Counted from the stretch's first letter, positions 26,352-35,849 are shown. The stretch: DNA of 64,000 bases from Mariprofundus erugo (GCF_005818865.1 NZ_VBRY01000003.1:1-64000); one strand, 5' to 3'. Translations and numbers: made by a program. Notes: generated by a model not told the origin, from the sequence alone.

Positions 26352-27626
26352 TCACTCTTCGCGGGCGACGGCGCGGTAGCCGATATCGCGACGATAAAAA
26401 GAGCCCGGCCACTCCAGTTTTTCAAGCGCGGCATAGACCTTCTGCTGTGCCTCCCTGACCGTTGGTGCGACCGTGGTAATGCCGAGTGCTCTGCCGCCAC
26501 TGTTGACGATATGGCCATCTTTTTCTGCCGTGCCGGCGTGGAAGACGGTGGTGCCGGCAGCCTCTACGGCATCCAGTCCGCCGATGATCTGTCCCTTGTC
26601 AAAGCTTCCGGGATACCCTTCTGAAGCCACGACGACACAAAGTGCCGCCCCCTCCTGCCATTCAAGGGTGATCTGATCGAGCCGTTTTTCAGCCGCAGCC
26701 AGCAGAACTTCGCCGAGGTCCGATTTCAGTCGGCTCATCAGCGGCTGGCACTCCGGATCGCCGAAGCGAACGTTGAACTCGAGGGTTTTCGGCCCATCTT
26801 CAGTTAACATGACGCCGGCATAGAGGATGCCGATAAATTCAGCACCTTTCTTTTTGAGCGCGGCAACAATGGGGCGGGCAATCGTTTCCAGTACCTCATC
26901 GGCAACTGCCGGCGTGACGCACGGTGCCGGGGAGTAGGCTCCCATACCGCCAGTATTCGGACCAAGGTCGCCATCCAGCAGTGCCTTGTGATCCTGGGAC
27001 GAAGCAAGCGGCAGAATGGTATCGCCGGAGACAAGAAACAGGCACGAGGCCTCTTCGCCGATCAGGCACTCTTCAATAATCACCTGTGAGCCGGCTTCGC
27101 CGAAGGCGTTGCCTGAGAGCATGTCACGCATCGCATCAATTGCTTCTTTTTCCGTTTGTGCCACGACCACGCCCTTGCCGGCGGCAAGGCCGGATGCCTT
27201 GATGACGATCGGAGCGCCCCAGCTGCGGATGGTTTCAAGTGCTTCGTCGGGATTGACATGGACCTCGAAGCGGGCCGTTGGAACGCCTGCCTCATGCATC
27301 AGCCGCTTGGAGAATGATTTGCTGCCTTCAAGTCTGGCCGCTGCCTTGCCCGGACCGAATACGGCGATGTTTTCGGCGCGCAGTTTGTCGGCAAGACCTG
27401 CAACCAGCGGAACTTCAGGGCCGATGACGACCAGGTCCACACTTTCATTGATGGCCAGTTTTACCAGCGCATCAATATCTTCTACTGCAATTGCAATACA
27501 ACGTGCTTCGCGGGCGATACCGGGATTTCCGGGGGCACAAATCACCTCACCCACTGAAGGCGAGCGCTTCAGTTTCCAGCATAATGCATGTTCCCGGCCG
27601 CCACCGCCAACTACCAGAACTTTCAT
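26352..27626 (-). CDS. purD: Phosphoribosylamine-glycine ligase
   Basis: PurD, 424 residues, full length. It joins glycine to phosphoribosylamine using ATP, the second step of purine synthesis. The N-terminal domain begins VLVVGGGGREHALCWKL with GNPGIAREA. The ATP-grasp core has FSKRLMHEAGVPTA and IKASGLAAGKGVVVA, and the metal-ligand region has LEFNVRFGDPECQ. The start has a GAGGTG site six bases away. purE lies downstream and purH is elsewhere in the window, so purine genes are scattered. Confidence 0.97.
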   Translation of the reverse strand: MKVLVVGGGGREHALCWKLKRSPSVGEVICAPGNPGIAREARCIAIAVEDIDALVKLAINESVDLVVIGPEVPLVAGLADKLRAENIAVFGPGKAAARLEGSKSFSKRLMHEAGVPTARFEVHVNPDEALETIRSWGAPIVIKASGLAAGKGVVVAQTEKEAIDAMRDMLSGNAFGEAGSQVIIEECLIGEEASCLFLVSGDTILPLASSQDHKALLDGDLGPNTGGMGAYSPAPCVTPAVADEVLETIARPIVAALKKKGAEFIGILYAGVMLTEDGPKTLEFNVRFGDPECQPLMSRLKSDLGEVLLAAAEKRLDQITLEWQEGAALCVVVASEGYPGSFDKGQIIGGLDAVEAAGTTVFHAGTAEKDGHIVNSGGRALGITTVAPTVREAQQKVYAALEKLEWPGSFYRRDIGYRAVAREE

Positions 27627-27637
27627 TTACACCTCAT

Positions 27638-27692
27638 TTGCCTGCCCTGTAGCAATCACGGGCAGGTGGTTATTACTGAATCCTGTTCAGTG
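27638..27692 (-). promoter_or_regulatory. Two-hairpin leader upstream of purD
   Basis: The purD leader contains two inverted repeats: ACTGAA/TTCAGT (27676-27692) and CCTGCCC/GGGCAGG (27638-27663). The second lies about 20 bases before the start codon. They could act on transcription or translation of purD, or the first could end upstream transcripts. No known purine riboswitch core was recognised. Confidence 0.35.
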
Positions 27693-27813
27693 ATTTAGCC
27701 GCAAAACCGATGCTCATGGAGACCATCAAGGCATCATGAAGATTCAGCGGGAAGGGGCAGGCTAGGAGTTTGGGCGACTTAGGCAAGCCGGGATGCGCCC
27801 GGGGTGTGTAATA

Positions 27814-28329
27814 TCAGGCTGCGCGGCGGGCAATGACCTGCAGTATGCCGCGGATGATATCGGCCGGTTCAGGCGGACAACCGCGGATGCTGGCATGGAC
27901 CGGAATGATGTCGTTCACGGCCCCGGCAATGGCGTAGTGATCAGGCTCAAATACACCGCAACCGCTGGCACAGTCTCCGACTGCGACAACAAATGCCGGC
28001 TGTGGCATGGCTGCAAAGGTCATCTTTACGGCCGTTGCCATATTGCGGGTGACAGGCCCTGTGACCAGCAGCATATCGGCATGCCTGGGGCTGGCGACAA
28101 AGTGGCAGCCAAAGCGTTCCAGGTCGTAATAACAGTTGCCGGTTGCGTGTATCTCGAGTTCGCAGCCGTTGCATGAGCCGGCATCGACTGCCCTGATGGC
28201 CAGTGAGCCGGCGAAGTGTTTGCGGATATGCGCGTGCAGCTGCTCACCGAGCAGCTCAATGGCATCACTGTCGGGCAGCGGTTCGCTTTTATCCCCGGTC
28301 ATGATGATCTGTTTGAGTAGTTTCAGCAT
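27814..28329 (-). CDS. hyfI: HyfI/NuoB-like iron-sulfur subunit of the Ehr complex
   Basis: A 171-residue homologue of NuoB and of the small subunit of group 4 hydrogenases. It has the four-cysteine pattern for one [4Fe-4S] cluster: CNGCE near residue 54, GDCASGCG near 118 and RGCPPEP near 149. Such a cluster would pass electrons to or from the large subunit HyfG. It is the last gene of the operon and starts seven bases after hyfG. No ferredoxin-like HyfA or HyfH partner is encoded here, so the electron donor or acceptor is unknown. Confidence 0.9.
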   Translation of the reverse strand: MLKLLKQIIMTGDKSEPLPDSDAIELLGEQLHAHIRKHFAGSLAIRAVDAGSCNGCELEIHATGNCYYDLERFGCHFVASPRHADMLLVTGPVTRNMATAVKMTFAAMPQPAFVVAVGDCASGCGVFEPDHYAIAGAVNDIIPVHASIRGCPPEPADIIRGILQVIARRAA

Positions 28330-28336
28330 GGTCGTC

Positions 28337-29929
28337 TCACAGGTCGTTACCCGAATAGGAGCAGTTAAATGATTTGTTGTTCAGTGGAAAATCAGGCACA
28401 GGGACATCCCGAACCGCCAGCTCCAGTCCCAGCCAGTTGATCACAGAGGGATCACGTACAAAGAAACGATCAATCAGGCCATGATCGCCGAAGCGCAGCC
28501 AGCAGGCGATTTCACCACGCCATGACTCAACGGCCGAGAAGCCGGAGGTGCCTGCCTCGGGCGCCTGCCAGGCATTGCTGACAGCCCCTTCCGGCAATTG
28601 CTCCAGCAGCCGGATGATCATACGGGCCGAATCTGCAATCTCCTCGAATCGTGCCCATACCCGGGTGGCGACATCACCATGCCTGCCCTGCGGCACATGG
28701 ACCTCGAGCTCGTTGTAGGGGGGGTATGCCTCCTCAATGCGCTCGTCGGCATAGTTGCCGGAGGCGCGACCGACGTAGCCGAGCAGGCCGATGTCACGGG
28801 CTTCGTTGACGCTGACGATACCCGAGCCGATAACGCGCTGTTGAATCGACGGATGATCGGCATAAATGGTCCGCAAATGTTCAACCTCGGCAGCCAGCAT
28901 ACGCGTTTGTTCCGACAGTAACCGGCAGCCGCGCTGGTCCAGGTCGATGCTGACACCGCCGGGAATCAGCGTGTCCATCAACAGGCGGTGACCAAACAGC
29001 TGTTTGTGCATGCGTGCCATATCTTCGCGCAGCCGCTGCATCTGGGCATGCATGAAGCTGAATGCGGCATCGTTGCAGATGGCACCGATATCGCCGATAT
29101 GATTGGCCATGCGTTCGCGCTCACACAGGATGCCGCGCAGGTAGCTTGCCCGTCGGGGGGGCCGGATGCCGGCTGCATACTCACAGGCGTGGGCAAAGGC
29201 CCAGCTGTGGCCGACGCTGGCATCGCCGGAAATACGCGCGGCCAGACGGATTCCTGCTGCAGCAGTTTTGCCGCACATGGCTTTTTCGATGCCCTTGTGC
29301 ACATAGCCGAGTCGCTCTTCCATATTCAGAATCATTTCGCCGACAGTGAGAAAGCGGAAATGGCCCGGCTCGATGATGCCGGCATGCACAGGCCCTACCG
29401 CGATCTGACAGACGGCTTCGCTGTTACTGCTGACATACGGGTAACTGCCCTCTGCCTGCGCCATACGGGTGGTGGCTGCGAATTCGCTGCGCAGCGGCAA
29501 TGCGTCTTCCGGCCAGTGCTCATGCTTGATCCAGCGCCTGCCATCGGGGATATCGCTGACAGTGATGCCCAGCATATCCTGCATGTGCCGCTCCATCCTG
29601 CATGCGGCAATATAGTGGCGACTGATCGATGCGATTTCCCGCCGTTCCCTGCCGAGCTGGGTGCGGAGCAGTACATGGCGGTGTTCGGGGTGGGCAAGTC
29701 CCATGTAGGCGAACATGCTGTCAGGCTGGTCGTGGCAACCACCTTCGGTTGCCCATACCGCAACCAGCCGCATCTCCAGTCGCAGGGCGATCTCTGCGGC
29801 CTGTTGCCAGTCGAGCAGGCGGATCTCCAGACATGGCATATGGGCCGGGTGATGGTCCTCCATGTACTGGGTATAGATGCCATGATCACCGAGTTTTTCG
29901 GCGAACCATGTATTGGTCGGTCGCATCAT
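28337..29929 (-). CDS. hyfG: HyfG/NuoCD-like large subunit without nickel ligands
   Basis: About 530 residues. The N-terminal 170 form a NuoC-like 30-kDa domain, and the rest is a NuoD/[NiFe]-hydrogenase large-subunit domain. The hydrogenase motif near the start of the large domain, normally RICGxC, reads RISGDASVGH, so both cysteines are gone. The C-terminal motif, normally DPCxxC, reads FNCSYSGND, keeping one cysteine only. It therefore cannot hold a normal Ni-Fe site. It matches the energy-converting-hydrogenase-related (Ehr) group. The start is ATGATG at 29929/29926, overlapping the hyfF stop and preceded by GGAGGT. A long open frame upstream of this point is only a shadow inside hyfF. 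Confidence 0.88.
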   Translation of the reverse strand: MMRPTNTWFAEKLGDHGIYTQYMEDHHPAHMPCLEIRLLDWQQAAEIALRLEMRLVAVWATEGGCHDQPDSMFAYMGLAHPEHRHVLLRTQLGRERREIASISRHYIAACRMERHMQDMLGITVSDIPDGRRWIKHEHWPEDALPLRSEFAATTRMAQAEGSYPYVSSNSEAVCQIAVGPVHAGIIEPGHFRFLTVGEMILNMEERLGYVHKGIEKAMCGKTAAAGIRLAARISGDASVGHSWAFAHACEYAAGIRPPRRASYLRGILCERERMANHIGDIGAICNDAAFSFMHAQMQRLREDMARMHKQLFGHRLLMDTLIPGGVSIDLDQRGCRLLSEQTRMLAAEVEHLRTIYADHPSIQQRVIGSGIVSVNEARDIGLLGYVGRASGNYADERIEEAYPPYNELEVHVPQGRHGDVATRVWARFEEIADSARMIIRLLEQLPEGAVSNAWQAPEAGTSGFSAVESWRGEIACWLRFGDHGLIDRFFVRDPSVINWLGLELAVRDVPVPDFPLNNKSFNCSYSGNDL

Positions 29930-31407
29930 CCGCCACCTCCGCCGGCTATGGCTGACATCGTGATCAGTGTGGCCGCCTGCTGATACCAGTCGGCCAGAAA
30001 TAGCGGTATCGCGATGCCCGGCAGCAGTGCCAGCCCGAAGTGAATATAAACAGGAACCATATTGACGTGCACGCTGGTTGCCGTGGCAGGTGGTTCCCCA
30101 TAGACCATCGGTTGTACGAAACGGAAGAGGCCTGCCATGGCGATCAGCAGGCCGAGCAATAAAGGCAGCGTGGTCCATGCACAGGATTCCAGTGCGGCGG
30201 TGAAGAGCAGGAACTCGCTGGTAAAAATGCCGAATGGGGGAAAGCCGGCAATGGCGGCAACGCCGATCAACAGGCCCCAGCCGATACCGGGCTGATGCTG
30301 GATGAGGCCGCGAATTTCGGCCATTTTCTGTGTGCCCATGGCCTGTGCCGCATGGCCTGCGGTAAAAAATATGCCCGATTTGACCAGTGAGTGCACCGTC
30401 ATATGCAGCAGTGCGGCAAAGGTGGATAGCTGGGTGCCAATGCCGAAGGCGAAGGTCATCAGTCCCATGTGCTCGATCGATGAGAAGGAGAACATGCGCT
30501 TGATGTCCCGCTGGCGATGCAGGCTTAATGCGGCCACGAACAGCGATAGCAGACCGAAGCCCATCATGATGGCTCCGGCCATGTCTGTGCCGGTGGAGCC
30601 ATCGACCAGCATCTTGCAGCGCACCAGTGCGTACAGGGCGAGGTTCAGCAATAGCCCTGAAAGGACGGCGGATACGGGGGTCGGCCCTTCGCCATGCGCA
30701 TCGGGCAGCCATGCATGCATCGGCGCAAGCCCTACCTTGGTACCGTAACCGACCATCAGAAAGCAGAAGGCGATGCTCATCACGGCCGGGTCAAGTTCGC
30801 TGGCATGGGCATAGAGAGCGGTCCAGCTCAGTGCGATATTGCCATGGCCGAGGATGGCGGAGGAGGTGAAGAAAACGAGTACGGTACCGAACAGTGCCAG
30901 TGCAATGCCCATGCCGCAGAGAATAAAATATTTCCATGCGGCTGCTATGGAGGCCGGTGTGCGGTAGAGCGAGACCAGCAATACGGTCGCCAGAGTGGCA
31001 AGCTCCAGCGATACCCACAGCACGCCGATATTATTGGTGGTGAAGCCCAGCAGCATGCCGAACTGAAACAGCTGGAACATGCTGTGGTAAAGGCGCAGGC
31101 GGGGAAGATCCACGCGGCCGGTTTCCAGCTCATGACGCATATAGGGCATGGAAAAGATGGATGTGGTCATGCTGACGAAGGTGGTCAGCACGACAAGGAA
31201 GACATTATAGGCATCGAGGTGGAACCAGCCATTCATGGCATCGACGGCCCGGGTATCCAGCACTTCCAGCGCCAGCAGCAGGCTGACGGCGAATGTGACT
31301 ATACCGGTGGCGATATTGAATACGGCGGCCCGTTGCGGGTCTTTGATGACAGCAAGCAAGACGCCGCCCAGCAGTGGTGCCAGCAGGGTCGCAACAAAGA
31401 GATTCAT
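29926..31407 (-). CDS. hyfF: HyfF-like proton-pumping membrane subunit
   Basis: A 493-residue antiporter-like subunit of the NuoL/M/N-MrpD family with many membrane helices. Typical features are LWVSLELATLATVLLVSLY, MHAWLPDAHGEGPTPVSAVL with the conserved Pro and His, FSFSSIEHMGLM, and HSLVKSGIFFTAGH with the functional Lys. These mark a proton- or sodium-conducting channel. Ends overlap both neighbours by four bases. This is the second such subunit in the operon, besides HyfB. Confidence 0.92.
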   Translation of the reverse strand: MNLFVATLLAPLLGGVLLAVIKDPQRAAVFNIATGIVTFAVSLLLALEVLDTRAVDAMNGWFHLDAYNVFLVVLTTFVSMTTSIFSMPYMRHELETGRVDLPRLRLYHSMFQLFQFGMLLGFTTNNIGVLWVSLELATLATVLLVSLYRTPASIAAAWKYFILCGMGIALALFGTVLVFFTSSAILGHGNIALSWTALYAHASELDPAVMSIAFCFLMVGYGTKVGLAPMHAWLPDAHGEGPTPVSAVLSGLLLNLALYALVRCKMLVDGSTGTDMAGAIMMGFGLLSLFVAALSLHRQRDIKRMFSFSSIEHMGLMTFAFGIGTQLSTFAALLHMTVHSLVKSGIFFTAGHAAQAMGTQKMAEIRGLIQHQPGIGWGLLIGVAAIAGFPPFGIFTSEFLLFTAALESCAWTTLPLLLGLLIAMAGLFRFVQPMVYGEPPATATSVHVNMVPVYIHFGLALLPGIAIPLFLADWYQQAATLITMSAIAGGGGG

Positions 31408-32081
31408 TCGTCATCATCCTTGTGGATCAGGTGGGCATTCATGGCCTCCACTTCCAGTGAGTCAAAGGTGGTTCTGATCTGGAAGAAGAACAGGCCGAAG
31501 ATCAGGGCCGCAATCAGCACGTCGAATGCGATGCCGATTTCGACCACCAGCGGCATGCCGTTGGTGGAGCCGATGGCGGCAAAAAACAGTGAATTTTCAA
31601 CAGCAAGAAAGCCGATCACCTGGGTAATGGCCTTGCGACGGGTGATCATCATCAGCATGCCAAGCAACACACAGGCGGTGGCAATGGCCATTGAATCACG
31701 GGTGATCAGCTGTGAAATTTTCTCGATGGGTTGAATCATGTGAAAGGAAAACAGGGTGACCCCGAGGGCGATGAGCATGGTCAGGCTGCTGTTCAGCAGT
31801 GGCTCCACTTCACGGTGGACCTGCAGTTGCCGGATCACCCGCCATAACAGCCATGGCAGCAGCAGCCCCTTCAGCAGCAGCGTCATGATGGCGGAGATAT
31901 AGAGCTCGTCGCTGCCGGTGCCATAGGCAACGATGGCGGCGGTCACTGCCAGTAGCAGTCCCTGGCCGGCAAACCAGTGCAGCACAGAAATCATGCGATG
32001 CTGGGCCAGCAGGGCAAAGGAGGTCAGGAGCATCAGCGCAGCCAGGCCGTCAACCAGTTGCTGGACAAGGGTGCCATTCAT
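31404..32081 (-). CDS. hyfE: HyfE-like membrane subunit
   Basis: A 225-residue membrane protein matching HyfE of hydrogenase-4. It has about six or seven hydrophobic segments. The segment LGMLMMITRRKAITQVIGFLAVENSL resembles the NuoK/MrpC core of this family. It probably forms part of the ion path between the antiporter-like subunits. It overlaps hyfC and hyfF by four bases each. Confidence 0.88.
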   Translation of the reverse strand: MNGTLVQQLVDGLAALMLLTSFALLAQHRMISVLHWFAGQGLLLAVTAAIVAYGTGSDELYISAIMTLLLKGLLLPWLLWRVIRQLQVHREVEPLLNSSLTMLIALGVTLFSFHMIQPIEKISQLITRDSMAIATACVLLGMLMMITRRKAITQVIGFLAVENSLFFAAIGSTNGMPLVVEIGIAFDVLIAALIFGLFFFQIRTTFDSLEVEAMNAHLIHKDDDE

Positions 32082-33025
32082 ACGCCGGCCTCCAGCATGT
32101 AGTAGGAGAGCAGCCCGAGAAAGGCGATGATAAAAGCACCGCTGAGATATTCCGGCACTTCAAACAGACGCAGTTTGGCCAGTGCGGTTTCCGCCAGTGC
32201 CAGTGCCAGCAGCAAGCCGGCCAGCTTAAGCAGCCACAGTCCGAGCGCGATGGCGAGGGCGGCCGGTGTGGCCTGCATGGCCATCCCCCACGGCATAAAC
32301 AGGTCGATGATCAGTGTGGCGAACAACATCAGTTTGATCATGGATGCCCACTCCATCAGTGCCAGGTGGCGGCCGGAGTATTCAAGAATCATGGCCTCAT
32401 GAATCATCGTCAGCTCCAGATGGGTGGTCGGGTTATCGACCGGGATCCGGCCGTTTTCAGCGACGGCCACCATCAGCATGGCCACCATGGCGAAGGCGAG
32501 CGATGGGTGCAGGGCAAATGAGGTGTGGATGGTATGGGTGATCATGGTGGTCAGGTTGGTGCTGTGAGCCGACAGCGACAGAACGAAAATACTCATCAGC
32601 ATGGCCGGTTCAGCCAGGGCGGCAAAGGTCATCTCCCGGCTGGCTCCCATGCCGCCGAAAGCGGTGCCGATATCCATGCCGGCCAGTGCCAGGAAAAAAC
32701 GGGCCAGTGCCAACAGGGCCACCAGCGCAATGACATCGGCGGTCAGCGACAGCGGGGTGTCGACCAGCATGGCGGGTACCACGCTTGCCGCGATAGCGGT
32801 CGCGGTGAATACCACATAGGGGGCGGTGCGAAACAGCCATGAGGCGTGGCTGGCAATCACGACCTCTTTGACAAAGAGCTTGCGCAGGTTGCGCCATGGC
32901 TGCAGCAGGCCGGCTCCGCGCCGGTTTTGCAGCCGTGCCTTGCAGGTGGAAACAAAGCCGGTGGCCAGTGGCGCCAGTAGTAGCAGCAGCAGTGCCTGAA
33001 TGATCTGGATCAGGATGGAGCTCAT
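32078..33025 (-). CDS. hyfC: HyfC/NuoH-like membrane subunit
   Basis: A 315-residue NuoH/HycD-type membrane protein that would link the iron-sulfur module to the ion-pumping arm. It contains the NuoH signatures RLQNRRGAGLLQPWRNLRKLF at the first cytoplasmic loop, MGASREMTFAALAEPAML and NGRIPVDNPTTHLELTM. Loop glutamates are kept. Multiple membrane helices are visible. Overlaps hyfB and hyfE by four bases. Confidence 0.93.
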   Translation of the reverse strand: MSSILIQIIQALLLLLLAPLATGFVSTCKARLQNRRGAGLLQPWRNLRKLFVKEVVIASHASWLFRTAPYVVFTATAIAASVVPAMLVDTPLSLTADVIALVALLALARFFLALAGMDIGTAFGGMGASREMTFAALAEPAMLMSIFVLSLSAHSTNLTTMITHTIHTSFALHPSLAFAMVAMLMVAVAENGRIPVDNPTTHLELTMIHEAMILEYSGRHLALMEWASMIKLMLFATLIIDLFMPWGMAMQATPAALAIALGLWLLKLAGLLLALALAETALAKLRLFEVPEYLSGAFIIAFLGLLSYYMLEAGV

Positions 33026-35154
33026 CGCCTGACCTCCGTTCCCGTCTGGCCGGATGTCAGACCGGGCAGTGTGGCTGGGGGCTGGCTTTGTGATGTGGCA
33101 GCCGGTTGATTGCGCTGCTCCATGGCGGATTGCTGTACTGATAGCAGCGCCAGCAGAAACAGAATGGTGTAAAAGGTGTAGGCCAGATAGGAGCGGATAT
33201 CCTGTTGATGGCGGCGGTCCAGTCGTTTTGCCTGCAGCAGCACGTAATTGGCAATCGGCTGGTAGAGTTTGTCTACAGCCAGATCATGTACGTGTACGAG
33301 ATAGCTGACTCTTGTGGTCAACAGGGGGTGGGCTCGCCGTTCTGTATGGAGTTGCTCTTCCGGTTGGTAGATGGCCGAAAAGATGCGTCGCATCGGTTGC
33401 GAGAAGCTGCTGGCACTGTACTGCATGCGGTTATTTGTCTCCGGCGTGCCGCAGCTCCATGCTGTGCTGCGACGTACGGCATGCCCTTTGGGGTGAAGAA
33501 ACAGAAATGCGGCACCGCCGATGATGAGCATGCCGGTCAGTGCAACCGGTGCGGAGTACGAGGCCTGGCTGGCATGTACAGGTGTCAGCCAGAGCCAGCC
33601 GTGTGTCTGGACCGATTCTGTCAGGGAAACATGCAGCAGCAGCTGTGGTATCCCGTCCAGTAGCTCGATGATCGAGACTGGCAGCAGCCCGAGCAACAGG
33701 CAGAGCAGTGCCGGGATGATCATGCCAGCCTTCATCCAGTGGTCGATTTCATGCGCATGGATAGCCATGTCACTGCGCGGAAGTCCGAGGAAAACCACAC
33801 CGAATGCCTTGACGAAACAGGCGGCTGCCAGTGCTCCCGCCAGTGCCAGCATGGCGGCGGAAAACGGCACCATGGCGGTGAGCATGGCGCTGCCCAGTTG
33901 CGGGGCCAGCAGTGCGGTCTGGAAGGTCAGCCATTCGGAGACAAAGCCGTTAAAGGGGGGCAGGGCGGAGATAGAGACGCATGCCACCAGAAACAGGGCG
34001 GCCGTCCACGGCATGCGATGGATGAGTCCGCCCATCGCTTCCATATTGCGCGTGCCGGTGCTGTGCACAACGGCTCCTGCGCCCATAAACAGCAACCCCT
34101 TGAACAGGGTATGGTTGATGGTGTGGTAAAGGGCGGCGACAAGGCCGAGGGCTGCCATGGCGGGCTGGTCGTAACGGGCCAGTAACATTGCCAGCCCAAG
34201 TCCGATCAGAATGATGCCGATATTCTCGATCGATGAGTAGGCGAGCAGTCGCTTCAGGTCACTCTGCTGCAGGGCAAGCAGCACGCCGGTGATCGCTGAC
34301 GATGAGCCTGCGGCCAGAATCAGCACGCCCCACCACCATTGAAAATCACCTGCGCCGATCAGGTCCCAGATGATGCGAATAAAGCCGAAAATTGCGATTT
34401 TGAGCATGATACCGCTCATCAGTGCCGAGATATTGCCCGGTGCAACCGGATGCGCATCGGGCAGCCAGCCGTGCAATGGTACGACGCCGGCTTTGGTGCC
34501 GAAACCGAATGCTGCCAGTAAAAATGCGCCGGTGGCCCAGACGGGGGAAAGCGGGGCATCGCGCATCGCCTGAAACTCAAGTGAGCCGCTTGCCGCATAC
34601 AACACGGCAAAGCTGCCCAGAATCAATAGTCCGGCCAGATGGGCCATGAGCAGATAGATAAAGCCAGCCTTGCGATTTTCAGCCTGGTGGTGATCGAACG
34701 TCACCAGAAAATAGGAAGCAAGACTCATGACCTCCCAGAACAGCATAAAGGTATAGGCATCATCCGAGATGACAACGCCGATCATGCCGAGCACAAACAG
34801 TGGTAAAAAAACAACCATCGGGATCAGTTGTTTCACATGACGCAGATACCCCTGTGAATAGATGGCAGCCGGCAACAGCAGGGCGCCGATCAGTAGCAGG
34901 AAAAAGGCGGCGAGTGCATCGATGCGGACATGCATCGGCATCCATGGCAGTCCCAGCGGCAGGGTGGTCTGGCCATGGCTGCCAAGCAGGCCGCTGATGC
35001 CGGCTGCAACAGCGAGAGCGGCAGTGATAGCCAGGAGCAGGCACATGATGGCACGCAGGTGTTGCTGCCGGCGAACCACCAGTGGGCTGCATGTGGCCAG
35101 AATCGCGGTGACAGAGGCTGCCAGGGCGATGTCGATCGCCCCGATGTTGTTCAT
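33022..35154 (-). CDS. hyfB: HyfB/NuoL-like proton-pumping membrane subunit
   Basis: The largest membrane subunit, 710 residues, with many hydrophobic helices and a longer C-terminal tail (about residues 560-710) as in HyfB and HycC. Core motifs include FWEVMSLASYFLVTFDHH, LHGWLPDAHPVAPGNISALM, AYSSIENIGIILIGLGLA and HTINHTLFKGLLFMGAGA with the lysine needed for ion transfer. It is the first structural gene after the regulator and overlaps both neighbours by four bases. Confidence 0.93.
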   Translation of the reverse strand: MNNIGAIDIALAASVTAILATCSPLVVRRQQHLRAIMCLLLAITAALAVAAGISGLLGSHGQTTLPLGLPWMPMHVRIDALAAFFLLLIGALLLPAAIYSQGYLRHVKQLIPMVVFLPLFVLGMIGVVISDDAYTFMLFWEVMSLASYFLVTFDHHQAENRKAGFIYLLMAHLAGLLILGSFAVLYAASGSLEFQAMRDAPLSPVWATGAFLLAAFGFGTKAGVVPLHGWLPDAHPVAPGNISALMSGIMLKIAIFGFIRIIWDLIGAGDFQWWWGVLILAAGSSSAITGVLLALQQSDLKRLLAYSSIENIGIILIGLGLAMLLARYDQPAMAALGLVAALYHTINHTLFKGLLFMGAGAVVHSTGTRNMEAMGGLIHRMPWTAALFLVACVSISALPPFNGFVSEWLTFQTALLAPQLGSAMLTAMVPFSAAMLALAGALAAACFVKAFGVVFLGLPRSDMAIHAHEIDHWMKAGMIIPALLCLLLGLLPVSIIELLDGIPQLLLHVSLTESVQTHGWLWLTPVHASQASYSAPVALTGMLIIGGAAFLFLHPKGHAVRRSTAWSCGTPETNNRMQYSASSFSQPMRRIFSAIYQPEEQLHTERRAHPLLTTRVSYLVHVHDLAVDKLYQPIANYVLLQAKRLDRRHQQDIRSYLAYTFYTILFLLALLSVQQSAMEQRNQPAATSQSQPPATLPGLTSGQTGTEVRR

Positions 35155-35696
35155 CGTGAGCGCACCATCAACAGCTCGCAGCTTTCATTAAACGGGTTGA
35201 ACCAGTTGTGCGGTTTGCGTGCGTCGTAGTAGACCGACTGGGTTTCATGCACTTCGTACTCGCGACCATCATGTTCAAGTATGGCGCGTCCGCGTCTGGC
35301 CCAGACAAAAACCTGGGCGCTGCGAATGCCATAGAGTGCCTCATCGAGTTTTCCGGCCGGCTCAAGGTGCACCAGCATTGGTTCAAAACCGGCCGGTCGG
35401 TGCTGTGCAGTCAGTGGCACGAAGCGACTGCCCCCCTTCAGCGGTACCGCGATGCGCTCATCCAGTGAAAAAATTTCGACATCGGTGTCATCGACCCGGT
35501 CCAGAAAGAAGGCTGCAACCGTTTTGCCAAGACCGTCCGCCAGCTTTTCCAGCGTTGCGACCGACGGCGAGTTCTGCCCTGATTCCAGCTGTGAAAGGGC
35601 GGCCGCACTGATACCGGCTGCTTCTGCCAGTGCCCGTTGCGATAACCCCTGTTCTTCACGTAGCAGGCGTATTTTTGCGGCGATGCGATGGTTCAT
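35151..35696 (-). CDS. XRE-cupin transcriptional regulator of the Ehr operon
   Basis: A 181-residue regulator with an N-terminal XRE helix-turn-helix (IRLLREEQGLSQRALAEAAG, recognition helix near SAAALSQLESGQ) and a C-terminal cupin sensor domain (about residues 100-180, with RRGRAILEHDGREYEVHETQ and HNWFNP). Such regulators bind a small ligand in the cupin barrel. It opens the operon and overlaps hyfB by four bases, so it probably controls its own operon. The upstream region has inverted CAATAG/CTATTG boxes about 26 bp apart that could be the operator. Confidence 0.9.
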   Translation of the reverse strand: MNHRIAAKIRLLREEQGLSQRALAEAAGISAAALSQLESGQNSPSVATLEKLADGLGKTVAAFFLDRVDDTDVEIFSLDERIAVPLKGGSRFVPLTAQHRPAGFEPMLVHLEPAGKLDEALYGIRSAQVFVWARRGRAILEHDGREYEVHETQSVYYDARKPHNWFNPFNESCELLMVRSR

Positions 35697-35783
35697 GTGC
35701 GCATGCTGATCGCAATAGTGAATGAGTGTAAAGTATTCTGTTTGCTATTGTGCGCCGGTGCGACAGTTATGGTCGTCAAATGC

Positions 35784-35815
35784 AACAGGGGCGCCGGCTG
35801 ATGCCGACGCCCCTG
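35784..35815 (-). terminator. Terminator-like hairpin between purH and the Ehr operon
   Basis: An AGGGGCG-rich stem with four-base loop (TGAT/ATCA) and 12-base near-perfect arms, about 35 bp past the purH stop. A weak T-rich stretch follows on the minus strand. It should separate purH from the regulator gene downstream. Confidence 0.6.
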
Positions 35816-35849
35816 AGGTCAGTCCATCTAACGACGGCAGCTGCCGTGA

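Noticed and set aside
28337-29929. Functional [NiFe] hydrogenase large subunit
   Set aside because: Three of four nickel cysteines are replaced.
29930-30712. Long N-terminal extension of hyfG
   Set aside because: It lies within hyfF in another frame; hyfG has its own ATG with GGAGGT.
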